Shown here in pieces: positions 25,814 through 32,818 of a stretch of 39,651 nucleotides of DNA (position 1 is the stretch's first letter; the number at the start of each line of letters is the position of its first letter). Under the pieces are notes generated by a model. It ran no database searches, was not told the DNA's origin, and saw only the letters and a program-made list of their open reading frames with translations. Origin of the DNA: Mycolicibacterium sp. J2 (GTDB lineage Bacteria; Actinomycetota; Actinomycetes; Mycobacteriales; Mycobacteriaceae); contig NZ_JAPFPY010000040.1 of assembly GCF_026240945.1 (NCBI RefSeq), forward strand, positions 1 to 39,651. Direction: 5' to 3'. Made by a program: the position numbers and the translations under genes.

Positions 25814-26815
25814 TTATCGGGCGGGTTGGCCGGGGCTGGGTGCCACGGGCGTCAGTTGGGCGTCCCCATTGAGCAGGGGGCCGGGATCGATGCGGGTGAC
25901 CGTCCAGCTGCCCGAGCGCAGCGTCAGGGTGAGCGGGTATTGCTCGGTTTGCGGTGCGTATCGGTTGGTCAGCTCGTTTACGGTGGCCAGCACCTGAATG
26001 GTGGTGCCTTCGGGCGGCTGTGCGCCGGTGTCCACCATGCGGGTGGACACCAGCGCGGTCATCAGCACTCGCTGGCTGGTGTTAACCGCGGTGATGCCCG
26101 AGTCGGCGCTGACGTAGCGTTCCAGACCGCCGACCGGGGTCAGGTAGCTGTTGAGGAAGCCGGTCACGGTGTCGGAGACGGGATTTGCGGTGGGCCGGTT
26201 GCGGCCCTTGTCATCCGGTGCACCGACAGGCAGGGACGCCGAGTAGTTCAACGGAAGTGTCGCGCCGCTGCCGGTGTCGTTGATGGTGGCCAGCAGTCCC
26301 GAAGCACGCAGACCGTAGCTGCTGATGAGCACGTTGATCTGGCGCAGTGTGGTTTCGGGGGTGGCGCTGGTGTAGGCGCGCTGGTTGACCCGCACCACGA
26401 CCTGCCACTGTTCGACGTCGTTGTAGGCGGCGGTGCGCACGATCTTGGCGATGGTCGTGGAGTCGACCACGACCGGCGGCGTGGTGGGCAGGGAGCGCAG
26501 GTCGTCAGGCGCCCAGCAGCTGTTCAGCGCTGAGCGTTGCGCTTCGGTGACGGTCAGCAGCAGCCGCACGCAGTTGACCGCGTATCCGCCGATGTAGTCG
26601 GTGCGGTTGACCGCCGCGCGGGCCGGGCCGTCGATGTCGATCGGCTCGTCGGTGAGCCAGCCCCAGATGGTGTTGATTGCGACGATGGTGCATGCGGCAA
26701 AAGCGATGACGGCCAGGACATTTCGGACAGCAGATCCGCTGGTGTCGAGGCGGCGGCGCCAGGTGTTGGTCAGCAATGCAGGTGTGGAGGACATGATGCG
26801 GTGGGCCTTTCTCAC
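25814..26815 (-). CDS. TcpC-like (VirB8-type) conjugation membrane protein
   Basis: 333 aa. One membrane helix lies at about residues 32-52 (VLAVIAFAACTIVAINTIWG), followed by an extracytoplasmic region whose strand/helix pattern suggests two NTF2-like domains, as in TcpC of pCW3 and VirB8. The repeats around WQVVVRVNQRAY and IQVLATVNEL support paired domains. TcpC anchors at the membrane and links the ATPase to the outer parts of the channel (family knowledge). The GTG at 26815 overlaps the upstream stop (GTGA). An ATG at 26794 (MSSTPALL) with AAAGG upstream is a good alternative start. Confidence 0.8.
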   Translation of the reverse strand: MRKAHRIMSSTPALLTNTWRRRLDTSGSAVRNVLAVIAFAACTIVAINTIWGWLTDEPIDIDGPARAAVNRTDYIGGYAVNCVRLLLTVTEAQRSALNSCWAPDDLRSLPTTPPVVVDSTTIAKIVRTAAYNDVEQWQVVVRVNQRAYTSATPETTLRQINVLISSYGLRASGLLATINDTGSGATLPLNYSASLPVGAPDDKGRNRPTANPVSDTVTGFLNSYLTPVGGLERYVSADSGITAVNTSQRVLMTALVSTRMVDTGAQPPEGTTIQVLATVNELTNRYAPQTEQYPLTLTLRSGSWTVTRIDPGPLLNGDAQLTPVAPSPGQPAR

Positions 26816-28149
26816 AGCGGGGGGTGGCCGAGGATCTTGATCGAGGAGATCGCGACGGTGTTGTCGACCGGATCGGAGCCGGTTTCGGGGGTGCCGAAGT
26901 TGGGGTCCTGACCCGGCCCGGTCGATGGGTCGGTACCGAGACCGCCGTTGAGGGGGGCGCCGAGGATGCCCGGCAGGATGGCGCCGCCGTTGGCGGGGTC
27001 TGCCCCCGGGCTGGGGGAGCCCGCAACAGGGCTATCGGCCGGGGGTCGCGAGGTCTGCAGGATCACCATTTGGATTTGGGAGGCCAGCACGCCTTGGTCG
27101 GGCCCGTTGGACGGCATCGCTTGCGCGACGGGACCGTGGGCGTTCTTGGTGTCCTGGGTGACCACGGTGCGGTCAGCGCCGTTGATGAGAATCCATTGCA
27201 CGCGCGTGACGACGCGGTGAGCCATCCACTGGTCGGCTCCGCTGGCGTCGGTGCCCACCCACCCTGGGGTGAGTTCGATGGCGGTGACCTTCATCGGCTT
27301 GCCGAGGTCGAGGGTCATGACCTGGCCGTCGGAGTCGCGCATGCACACCCACGCTCTGGTGGGGTCGTCGCTGGCGACGTTCTGCGCCGACCCTGAGCCG
27401 GCCTGCGGGCAGGGCGAGGACGCCTGAAACGGGATCGGCACGTCCTGGGACGGGTCGTTGATCGGTGCCGCCGCCGGTGGCGGTGGAGGTGGTACGGCGC
27501 TGACCGAGGAAACCGGCGCGGCCGAGGGAGCCGGATCGGTCGAGCTGGACTGCATGCCGACCATGGCCGCTGCCACGCCGATCGTGACCACACCGACGAC
27601 GCCCAGGAAACCGATGACCACCGGCTTGCTGAATCGCGGTGGGGTCGAGGGCGTTGCGTCCGGCGTCTCCTCGTCTTCGTCATCCGGTGTCTCGTCGACA
27701 CCGAAGGGGGATAGGGCGGCGGTGGGGTGCCCATCGGCGTCGATGGGTCCGTAATCGCCGCCGTACTCGGGGTCTTCGTCGTCGCTGCCGCCGGGATAGG
27801 CGGTGTCGGGGTTGTAGCCGTCACCGTGCGCGTAGTCCGTCTCCGGCTCCTCGGTGTCGTAGGGCTCCACGTCTGTGGTCGCGTGGTCGCCTCGAACGCC
27901 GGGCGACCACGCAGGCGTAGCTGGTTCGTTGAACTCACCGCGGCCCGGTTCAGGATCGGCCCAGGGTGCTACCGCGCCGCGGGGATCGGCTGCTGTCACG
28001 GGGTTCGGCTCACCGTCGGCTTCGGGCTCGTCATCGACCTCGAACGGCTCGAAAGCCTCCTCATCGGCGGGCACCGGCGCGTATTCGGCTTCGTCGATGT
28101 GGGCCAGGAAGTGCTCGGTGCTGCTGTAGCGGCCTGCGGGACTGGTCAT
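26812..28149 (-). CDS. Bitopic protein with an acidic tail and a discoidin-like outer domain
   Basis: 445 aa. Residues 1-170 are Asp/Glu/Pro-rich and probably disordered in the cytoplasm. A membrane helix follows at about 172-196 (VVIGFLGVVGVVTIGVAA), then a Pro-rich stalk. From residue ~240 comes a beta-rich region (AWVCMRDSDGQVMTLDLG, MKVTAIELTPGWVG) that reads like an F5/8-type/discoidin-like sandwich. The last strand (VAISSIKILG) returns at the very C-terminus after a Gly/Pro-rich insertion. I know of no assigned function. Its place at the head of the T4SS operon suggests a structural or surface-contact role. The ATG overlaps the stop of a 51-aa leader gene. Confidence 0.8.
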   Translation of the reverse strand: MTSPAGRYSSTEHFLAHIDEAEYAPVPADEEAFEPFEVDDEPEADGEPNPVTAADPRGAVAPWADPEPGRGEFNEPATPAWSPGVRGDHATTDVEPYDTEEPETDYAHGDGYNPDTAYPGGSDDEDPEYGGDYGPIDADGHPTAALSPFGVDETPDDEDEETPDATPSTPPRFSKPVVIGFLGVVGVVTIGVAAAMVGMQSSSTDPAPSAAPVSSVSAVPPPPPPAAAPINDPSQDVPIPFQASSPCPQAGSGSAQNVASDDPTRAWVCMRDSDGQVMTLDLGKPMKVTAIELTPGWVGTDASGADQWMAHRVVTRVQWILINGADRTVVTQDTKNAHGPVAQAMPSNGPDQGVLASQIQMVILQTSRPPADSPVAGSPSPGADPANGGAILPGILGAPLNGGLGTDPSTGPGQDPNFGTPETGSDPVDNTVAISSIKILGHPPL

Positions 28150-28301
28150 GCTTGCACCGCCGCGTAGCCGGGTCGCGCCGGACGCCGGGCGGGCGTGACA
28201 CGCTCATAGCAAACGTTGCCGTGCGTGGTCGACGAAACGATCGGGACCGGTGCGGTCGGCGTGGTGGGCGCGGTGCTGGGCCTCGCCGAATTGCTGATCA
28301 T
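28146..28301 (-). CDS. 51-aa first gene of the T4SS operon
   Basis: A short ORF reading MISNSARPSTAPTTPTAP onward and ending GYAAVQA. AAGGAG lies five bases before the ATG, the clearest ribosome site in this operon, and the TGA overlaps the ATG of the next gene (ATGA). Third codon positions are strongly G/C, as in neighbouring coding DNA. The peptide is Thr/Pro/Arg-rich with no known motif. It may be a genuine small protein or a leader ORF that feeds ribosomes into the operon by coupling. Confidence 0.6.
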   Translation of the reverse strand: MISNSARPSTAPTTPTAPVPIVSSTTHGNVCYERVTPARRPARPGYAAVQA

Positions 28302-28337
28302 GGGGACTCCTTTGCGGTACTGAATCTGAGCGTAGGG

Positions 28338-28380
28338 GCGTCAAATACTTGTTTTCTAGGTCCATAGCTAAAAGGTTTGG
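28338..28380. promoter_or_regulatory. AT-rich divergent control region between the T4SS operon and the XRE gene
   Basis: The 79 bp between the 51-aa gene and the XRE regulator (28302-28380) contain an AT-rich core. A partial dyad TTTTCTA-GGTCCA-TAG-CT-AAAA lies around 28352-28373. On the minus strand TTGACG could be a -35 for the T4SS operon, but no matching -10 is clear. The regulator encoded next to it is the natural candidate to bind here. Confidence 0.4.
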
Positions 28381-28836
28381 GTGATTGTTAGCGTCAGCGT
28401 TGTGAGTGCAATACCGACTGATGGACCCGAGCGCCTGCTGTTTTTTCTCACGCAGCGTTTGGCGCAGCTGCGCTGGTCCCGTGAAGAGCTGGCCGCCCAG
28501 GGTGGCCCGTCACCGTCCACGGTGTACAAGACGCTGGCCGGTGGCCGGCGACCGACCGAGCGCACCTTGGCGCGCCTGGAGTTGGCGCTGGGTTGGCAGG
28601 CCGGGTCGGCGCTCCGCATCTTGGAGGGCGGCGCCCCGTCGATCTCGATAACGCAGGAGGTCGCGACGGTTGCCGCTCGGATCGACCGGGAGTTGGCCCG
28701 CGGTGAATCCCTGGGCGTGACGCGAACCGCGAAAGAGTTGCGCGAGTTTCTTTTGGGCGTCGCTCAAGGACTGGAGCGCTTCTATGCTGGAGCGGAGCAC
28801 ACCGGCGCGGAGGTCTTCGATGTCAGCGCCGGTTGA
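28381..28836 (+). CDS. XRE-type helix-turn-helix regulator
   Basis: 151 aa. Residues about 22-80 form an HTH_3/Cro-type domain: LTQRLAQLRWSREELAAQGG, then SPSTVYKTLAGGRRPTERTL with the recognition helix in STVYKTL. The C-terminal ~70 residues are helical and could mediate dimerisation. The GTG at 28381 has AAAGG five bases upstream. A second in-frame GTG at 28402 is possible. It faces the minus-strand T4SS operon across a 79-bp region and overlaps the following membrane-protein gene. It is therefore the likely switch for transfer genes on both sides (inference). Confidence 0.85.
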   Translation: MIVSVSVVSAIPTDGPERLLFFLTQRLAQLRWSREELAAQGGPSPSTVYKTLAGGRRPTERTLARLELALGWQAGSALRILEGGAPSISITQEVATVAARIDRELARGESLGVTRTAKELREFLLGVAQGLERFYAGAEHTGAEVFDVSAG

Positions 28837-29494
28837 TCGGTTCGATGCGGTCCGCCGCCGGTGGATCGCGCTGCATCAGCAGACGTTCATATTTCAAAAA
28901 AGACGGGCTGAAGTTCTAGCTCAAAGAATGCGTATTCGCGCGGAAATATTGACCGGTGCGGCCGTGGATGCCGCCGACGATAACGTTATCCATCGTCTGC
29001 CGATGCGGCCGATAAAGACGCCGTACGCGGCGCTGGATTTTGCCATTGTTGTCGTCGCGACGGTGCTGGCACCGATCGGCTGGCCCGCCGGGTACGCGAT
29101 CCACAGGGGTGTTGTCCAGCTAATCCCAGAGACGCTGCGGTCTTACCCGATTGCGGCGTTCATGTGGGCGTCGGTGGTCACCGGGCTGCCCCTGGTCTTG
29201 TTGTACGACCCTGACACGACGCTCACGCAGACGGTGTTGCTGCCGTGGGTGCTGGGCCAACTGCCGGCCACCGCCTTGGCCGCGGGCATCTACGGAATCC
29301 TCGAAGGCTGGCTCGCGGTCGAGGGGTCACGCGACTGGTGGCCGATGCGACCGCCGGCGGCTACTGAACGCGTGGACTTCGGGCTGCAACCCGATGACCT
29401 GACCGGACCCGGGATCTTCAATCGCCAAGCGCCGCCTCCGGTGGGTGAGCGCTCGCCAATTATCCGTGAACCGAAGAGAGGAAAGGACCGTTGA
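28820..29494 (+). CDS. Membrane protein paired with the coupling ATPase
   Basis: 224 aa. A basic helical N-terminus (RRRWIALHQQTFIFQKRRAE) is followed by three or four hydrophobic segments from about residue 75 to 170, then a Pro-rich tail. GGAGG at 28809-28813 places the start at ATG 28820, inside the last 17 bp of the XRE gene. An in-frame ATG at 28784 has no such site. The stop overlaps the TTG start of the coupling protein (TTGA). Since that ATPase has no membrane helices, this protein may supply the membrane part of a split VirD4. That is inference from topology and coupling. Confidence 0.75.
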   Translation: MSAPVDRFDAVRRRWIALHQQTFIFQKRRAEVLAQRMRIRAEILTGAAVDAADDNVIHRLPMRPIKTPYAALDFAIVVVATVLAPIGWPAGYAIHRGVVQLIPETLRSYPIAAFMWASVVTGLPLVLLYDPDTTLTQTVLLPWVLGQLPATALAAGIYGILEGWLAVEGSRDWWPMRPPAATERVDFGLQPDDLTGPGIFNRQAPPPVGERSPIIREPKRGKDR

Positions 29495-30903
29495 CCTACA
29501 AGCCGCCCCCTACCCCGTTTTGTGGCTTCGTGCGCGACCCTGAAACCGGCCGACGCAAGGTGGCTGACACCAAGCCGATGGTGCTGGTGTCAGCCCCTAC
29601 CGAAACTGGAAAGACTCGCAGGGTGCTGGCTCCTGCCGCGGTGCTATGGGGCGGCCCTGTTGTCACGCTGAGTTCGAAAGATGATCTGTTTCAGCTTGTT
29701 TCGCAACGCCGCTACGGCCCACACGCGCTAGTGGACCTGCGACCCGACTACGAGGCTACCTACCCCGGAATCACGGTGACGTCGTTTGACCCCATCAAGC
29801 TGATTACCTCGCCTGATCGCGCCGTGACGATGTGTAACACCATGATGCAGATGTCGGCGGTGGGCATGGGCTCAAGCGCGAATTCGGTTACCGACGCGGG
29901 TATCTGGGAAATGAATACCGAACCTACCTTGTCGGCCATACTTTACGCTGCATCGCTGATGAGCGAGGGTATCGACTGGGTCCTCCTGGCTGTCGACAAC
30001 ATGGCGTGGGACGACGAGAAGTTGCCCACTGCGCCCGGATGGCAGTCGGCAGCGCACGCCGTCCAACACATTCCAGTGTTCTATAACGCCATTCGCCGAA
30101 CCCTGGACATGGACCCGAAGCAACGCGACAGCATCGCACTGACCATGCGGAAGGCAGTAGGTCCGTGGATGCGACTGTCCCTACGAGGGAACCATGCAGA
30201 GCCGTTTAACCCGGAGTTCCTCGACGACCCCACGGCAACTTTGTCTGTGTTGGTTTCCGCAGAAGGCTCTATCTCCGGCGCAGCAGTAACCCTCCTGGAG
30301 GAGCTCATCAAGGTCTGGAAAGGCAAGACAGCTCGTAACGAAATGCAGCACCGATTGCTGATCGTGATCGACGAGGCGACGAATGTCGCACCCATGCCTG
30401 CGCTGATCCGTCACGTCGGTGAGGCCCGCGGGTTTGGGGTCAATTTCGTTCTGGCGGTGCAGGCCTCAAGCCAGTTCGACGTGGTGTACGGAGGCGAATA
30501 CGCAAAAGCGTTGCGTGAGATCTTCCCTGCCGCCCTGATCCTGTTCGGCGCCCCGGAGATGGACATCTTACGCAGAGCCGAGGAGTGGACTCCTTTGACA
30601 ACTCGCCGTCAGGAGACATTCGATCAGGCGACCGGCTCAAAGACGCTGTCCTCTAGCACCGACAGCACCATCGACTACCGCCGCCTACTACCACCGAATA
30701 CTGGCAGAGCGCGGTTGGTGCTCGCGGGCACCGCCGGCGTCGAAACCGAACTAGTGGACTGGACGGAATTCATCGATCTTTATGACGAAGAAGTTAACCG
30801 CCTCACACGCACCGGTTCTGCAGCGGAGAATCGAAAATCGGTGTGGACACGCGCATCTGAGCGGCATCGGCAAGCCCTAGAGTCCAGCCGGAAGACGCGA
30901 TGA
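29491..30903 (+). CDS. TraG/VirD4-type coupling ATPase without membrane segment
   Basis: 470 aa. Walker A reads APTETGKT with the lysine at residue 41, and Walker B is LLIVIDEATN (D294-E295). VVTLSSKDDL right after the P-loop is typical of TraG/TraD proteins. Coupling proteins deliver the relaxase-DNA complex to the T4SS channel at the inner membrane. The P-loop is only 40 residues from the start and no N-terminal helices are present, so membrane attachment must come from a partner. The TTG start overlaps the previous stop and follows AAAGGA. Third positions carry visibly more A/T than in flanking genes, perhaps because of a different origin. Confidence 0.9.
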   Translation: MTYKPPPTPFCGFVRDPETGRRKVADTKPMVLVSAPTETGKTRRVLAPAAVLWGGPVVTLSSKDDLFQLVSQRRYGPHALVDLRPDYEATYPGITVTSFDPIKLITSPDRAVTMCNTMMQMSAVGMGSSANSVTDAGIWEMNTEPTLSAILYAASLMSEGIDWVLLAVDNMAWDDEKLPTAPGWQSAAHAVQHIPVFYNAIRRTLDMDPKQRDSIALTMRKAVGPWMRLSLRGNHAEPFNPEFLDDPTATLSVLVSAEGSISGAAVTLLEELIKVWKGKTARNEMQHRLLIVIDEATNVAPMPALIRHVGEARGFGVNFVLAVQASSQFDVVYGGEYAKALREIFPAALILFGAPEMDILRRAEEWTPLTTRRQETFDQATGSKTLSSSTDSTIDYRRLLPPNTGRARLVLAGTAGVETELVDWTEFIDLYDEEVNRLTRTGSAAENRKSVWTRASERHRQALESSRKTR

Positions 30904-31667
30904 CCTCCCCGGCCCTGGTGAGCACCCACCCGGATGCGACACACGAGTTCGGCGTCAGGCGGGGGGCCGCGGCGACGTTGCAAGCGCGGGTTCTCGACGC
31001 GCTCGCCCGACAGACCGGCCCCTCGACCACGACGCAGCTGCGGGCTGCCCTGGACCAGCCCGGCGGCCGACCCGTCGTGATCGAGCGCGTCTACGCCGTG
31101 CTGGTTGCCCTTGAACGCAAAGGGCTGGTGCATCGGCGCGCCAATTCCGTTGGCACCCGGCCGGTCTGGGAGCTGGGCGCACCACCGCCAGTCATCGACA
31201 CAGCGAGGTCAGAAACCATGCATTGCACTGTTCGCACGCCCAAGCATCCGGCTGCCGGCGCCTCACTGTCGGTCGAGGACCTCGAGGAACGCATCGCCCG
31301 GATCGGGATTCCCGCACAGGCACGTGAAGTGGCCGAGGTGCTCCTGGACCCCTGGGAGGGCGGCGCCTGGCAGCGCTGGAAGCCGCTGGCGAGCGCGCCC
31401 TTGGCGGGCTGGCTGTACACCGCACGCCGAGCCGATGTCAGCAGCCGGGTGGACTGGATCATCAGGGCCCTGGCGCACCGGGAGCGATGGGCGCGCGCCG
31501 CCCGCGACGTCACCCACGACGAGCAGTTGCAGGAGAGTCTGCGCTCGGTATCCCGGCTCGACGATCGCCAGTTCGCTGATGTCGGCTGGATGCTGGTGCT
31601 GGCCCTGTTTCCGTGGTCGTCGTGCACCGGCGCAATCGTCCCCTCACCCCCGGACGGTGACTGGTGA
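30900..31667 (+). CDS. Winged-helix protein of the transfer region
   Basis: 255 aa. Residues about 28-85 (LQARVLDALARQTGPSTTTQ through VYAVLVALERKGLVHRR) have the spacing of a winged helix-turn-helix that could bind DNA. After a linker, residues 120-230 are helical with several Trp residues and no motif that I recognise. The ATG overlaps the coupling-protein stop (ATGA) and its own stop overlaps the GTG of a 56-aa membrane protein. Position suggests a transfer accessory or regulatory factor. The function is not established by the sequence. Confidence 0.7.
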   Translation: MTSPALVSTHPDATHEFGVRRGAAATLQARVLDALARQTGPSTTTQLRAALDQPGGRPVVIERVYAVLVALERKGLVHRRANSVGTRPVWELGAPPPVIDTARSETMHCTVRTPKHPAAGASLSVEDLEERIARIGIPAQAREVAEVLLDPWEGGAWQRWKPLASAPLAGWLYTARRADVSSRVDWIIRALAHRERWARAARDVTHDEQLQESLRSVSRLDDRQFADVGWMLVLALFPWSSCTGAIVPSPPDGDW

Positions 31668-31834
31668 AGGCCCGCCGTGGCCCGTGGCTCAGTGGGCTCC
31701 TAGTCGCGCTGGCTGTCTTGGTCTGGATGGTCGGTCAGGTGATCGGCGGGATGTTCGCCATGACCGCCGACATGCTCTCGTCCCTGCCTTCCGGACCTGC
31801 TATCAGCTCGACGAGAAGCGTCGGAATTCCCTGA
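31664..31834 (+). CDS. 56-aa single-helix membrane protein
   Basis: Begins MKARRGPWLSGLLVALAVLV: a short basic N-terminus, then one hydrophobic helix at about residues 8-32, then a Ser/Pro tail. The GTG overlaps the preceding stop by four bases (GTGA), the same coupling used throughout this window. A small inner-membrane T4SS accessory is plausible, but nothing more specific can be said. Confidence 0.55.
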   Translation: MKARRGPWLSGLLVALAVLVWMVGQVIGGMFAMTADMLSSLPSGPAISSTRSVGIP

Positions 31835-31847
31835 CATTCATCCCCTC

Positions 31848-31862
31848 CGGTCGTCTCGACCG
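31848..31862 (+). other. Short perfect hairpin in an intergenic gap
   Basis: CGGTCG-TCT-CGACCG forms a six-base stem just after the 56-aa gene. No U-tract follows, so it is not a classical terminator. It could slow or process the transcript before the next membrane-protein gene. Confidence 0.25.
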
Positions 31863-31894
31863 ATAACCCACCACCGAGAGAAGGAATGCACATC

Positions 31895-32410
31895 ATGACC
31901 ATGACACCGAACCTCATCGTTGAATTTCTGGCCCCGTGGGCACTGGCACTGCTGACCTACCCGATCCTGCGGCGCTCCGCGCGGTGCATCGTTGTGAGCG
32001 GAGGCCGCGCGGCAGCGTCGGCGGTCACGCCACTGCCGCATGAGCGCTTCTTCACCAGCAGAGACGTGGCCTCGGCGGGGATTCTCTCGGTGGCGGGTTG
32101 GATGCTGGGGAGCACGATTCAGCATCTTGTTCCTGGGCACCAGTGGTGGGCGCAGCCGCTGACGACGGGGTGGGAGATCGGCTATGCCATCGCGATGGTT
32201 GTGGTGGCCGTCGCCGCCCCGCTGCTGTATGTAGCGGCGGCGCTACTGACCTTCGTGGTGTTGCTGATGCTGGTGACGTGGTTGGGCGAGCCGATCGACG
32301 GCGAGCCGGGGTCTCTGACCCGCATGCGGACAATGTGGCGGGTTGTGGCGACGGTCTGGTCAAAGGTGTTCGGCCGGTTCAACTCCGTGACCGAAGCGGC
32401 ACGATCATGA
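31895..32410 (+). CDS. Hypothetical polytopic membrane protein
   Basis: 171 aa. Hydrophobic segments at about residues 5-25, 55-75 and 90-125 (GYAIAMVVVAVAAPLLYVAA onward) suggest three to four membrane helices. The C-terminal ~35 residues are soluble and basic. AAGGA at 31881-31885 favours ATG 31895 over ATG 31886, which lies directly against that site. The stop overlaps the next ATG (ATGA). I do not recognise the family. The location next to the coupling-protein cluster points to a transfer accessory role. Confidence 0.7.
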   Translation: MTMTPNLIVEFLAPWALALLTYPILRRSARCIVVSGGRAAASAVTPLPHERFFTSRDVASAGILSVAGWMLGSTIQHLVPGHQWWAQPLTTGWEIGYAIAMVVVAVAAPLLYVAAALLTFVVLLMLVTWLGEPIDGEPGSLTRMRTMWRVVATVWSKVFGRFNSVTEAARS

Positions 32411-32763
32411 TCGAGATTCGCACGGGCACAGAGGCACTCACCGAATCGCAGCGGCTGCTCGAAGCCGCCGCCTACGACGCTGGTGCCACCGACTTCTGGT
32501 ATTTCTTCTCAGTCGTTCCGCTGGCCGCGGTTCTGCTGGCAACCGCGCACGACAACGCCGGGTTCGCCGACCTGACTGCTGCCCGCGACGTGCTAGCCGA
32601 GCCGGCACCAGAGCTAAGCGGTGCTCATCCAGGCTGGTTGTCGGTCGCGCAGCGCTGCCCCGACTCGTCGCTGAGCAGCGCCCTATGCAGCGCGGCCGCT
32701 TTGGAGCCACGACAGCGCGATTCCTTCTGCCTGAGCGCCCTCGACGCGCTCGCACACGCATGA
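32407..32763 (+). CDS. Small hypothetical protein
   Basis: 118 aa, begins MIEIRTGTEALTESQRLLEA. Helical, with a short hydrophobic stretch (SVVPLAAVLLATA) too weak to call a membrane helix firmly. No known motif. The ATG overlaps the preceding stop (ATGA), and a longer in-frame extension upstream lies within the membrane-protein gene and is not supported. Its stop is 55 bp before the start of the methylase-helicase reading frame. Confidence 0.65.
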   Translation: MIEIRTGTEALTESQRLLEAAAYDAGATDFWYFFSVVPLAAVLLATAHDNAGFADLTAARDVLAEPAPELSGAHPGWLSVAQRCPDSSLSSALCSAAALEPRQRDSFCLSALDALAHA

Positions 32764-32818
32764 CTTTCCGGCGCACCACCGCCCCCGCGCGCCGCCCCGA
32801 CGACACGGTGAGGACAAT

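Noticed and set aside
25715..26533. 272-aa plus-strand frame opposite the TcpC-like gene
   Set aside because: Gly-rich antisense shadow, no start signal, crosses two real genes.
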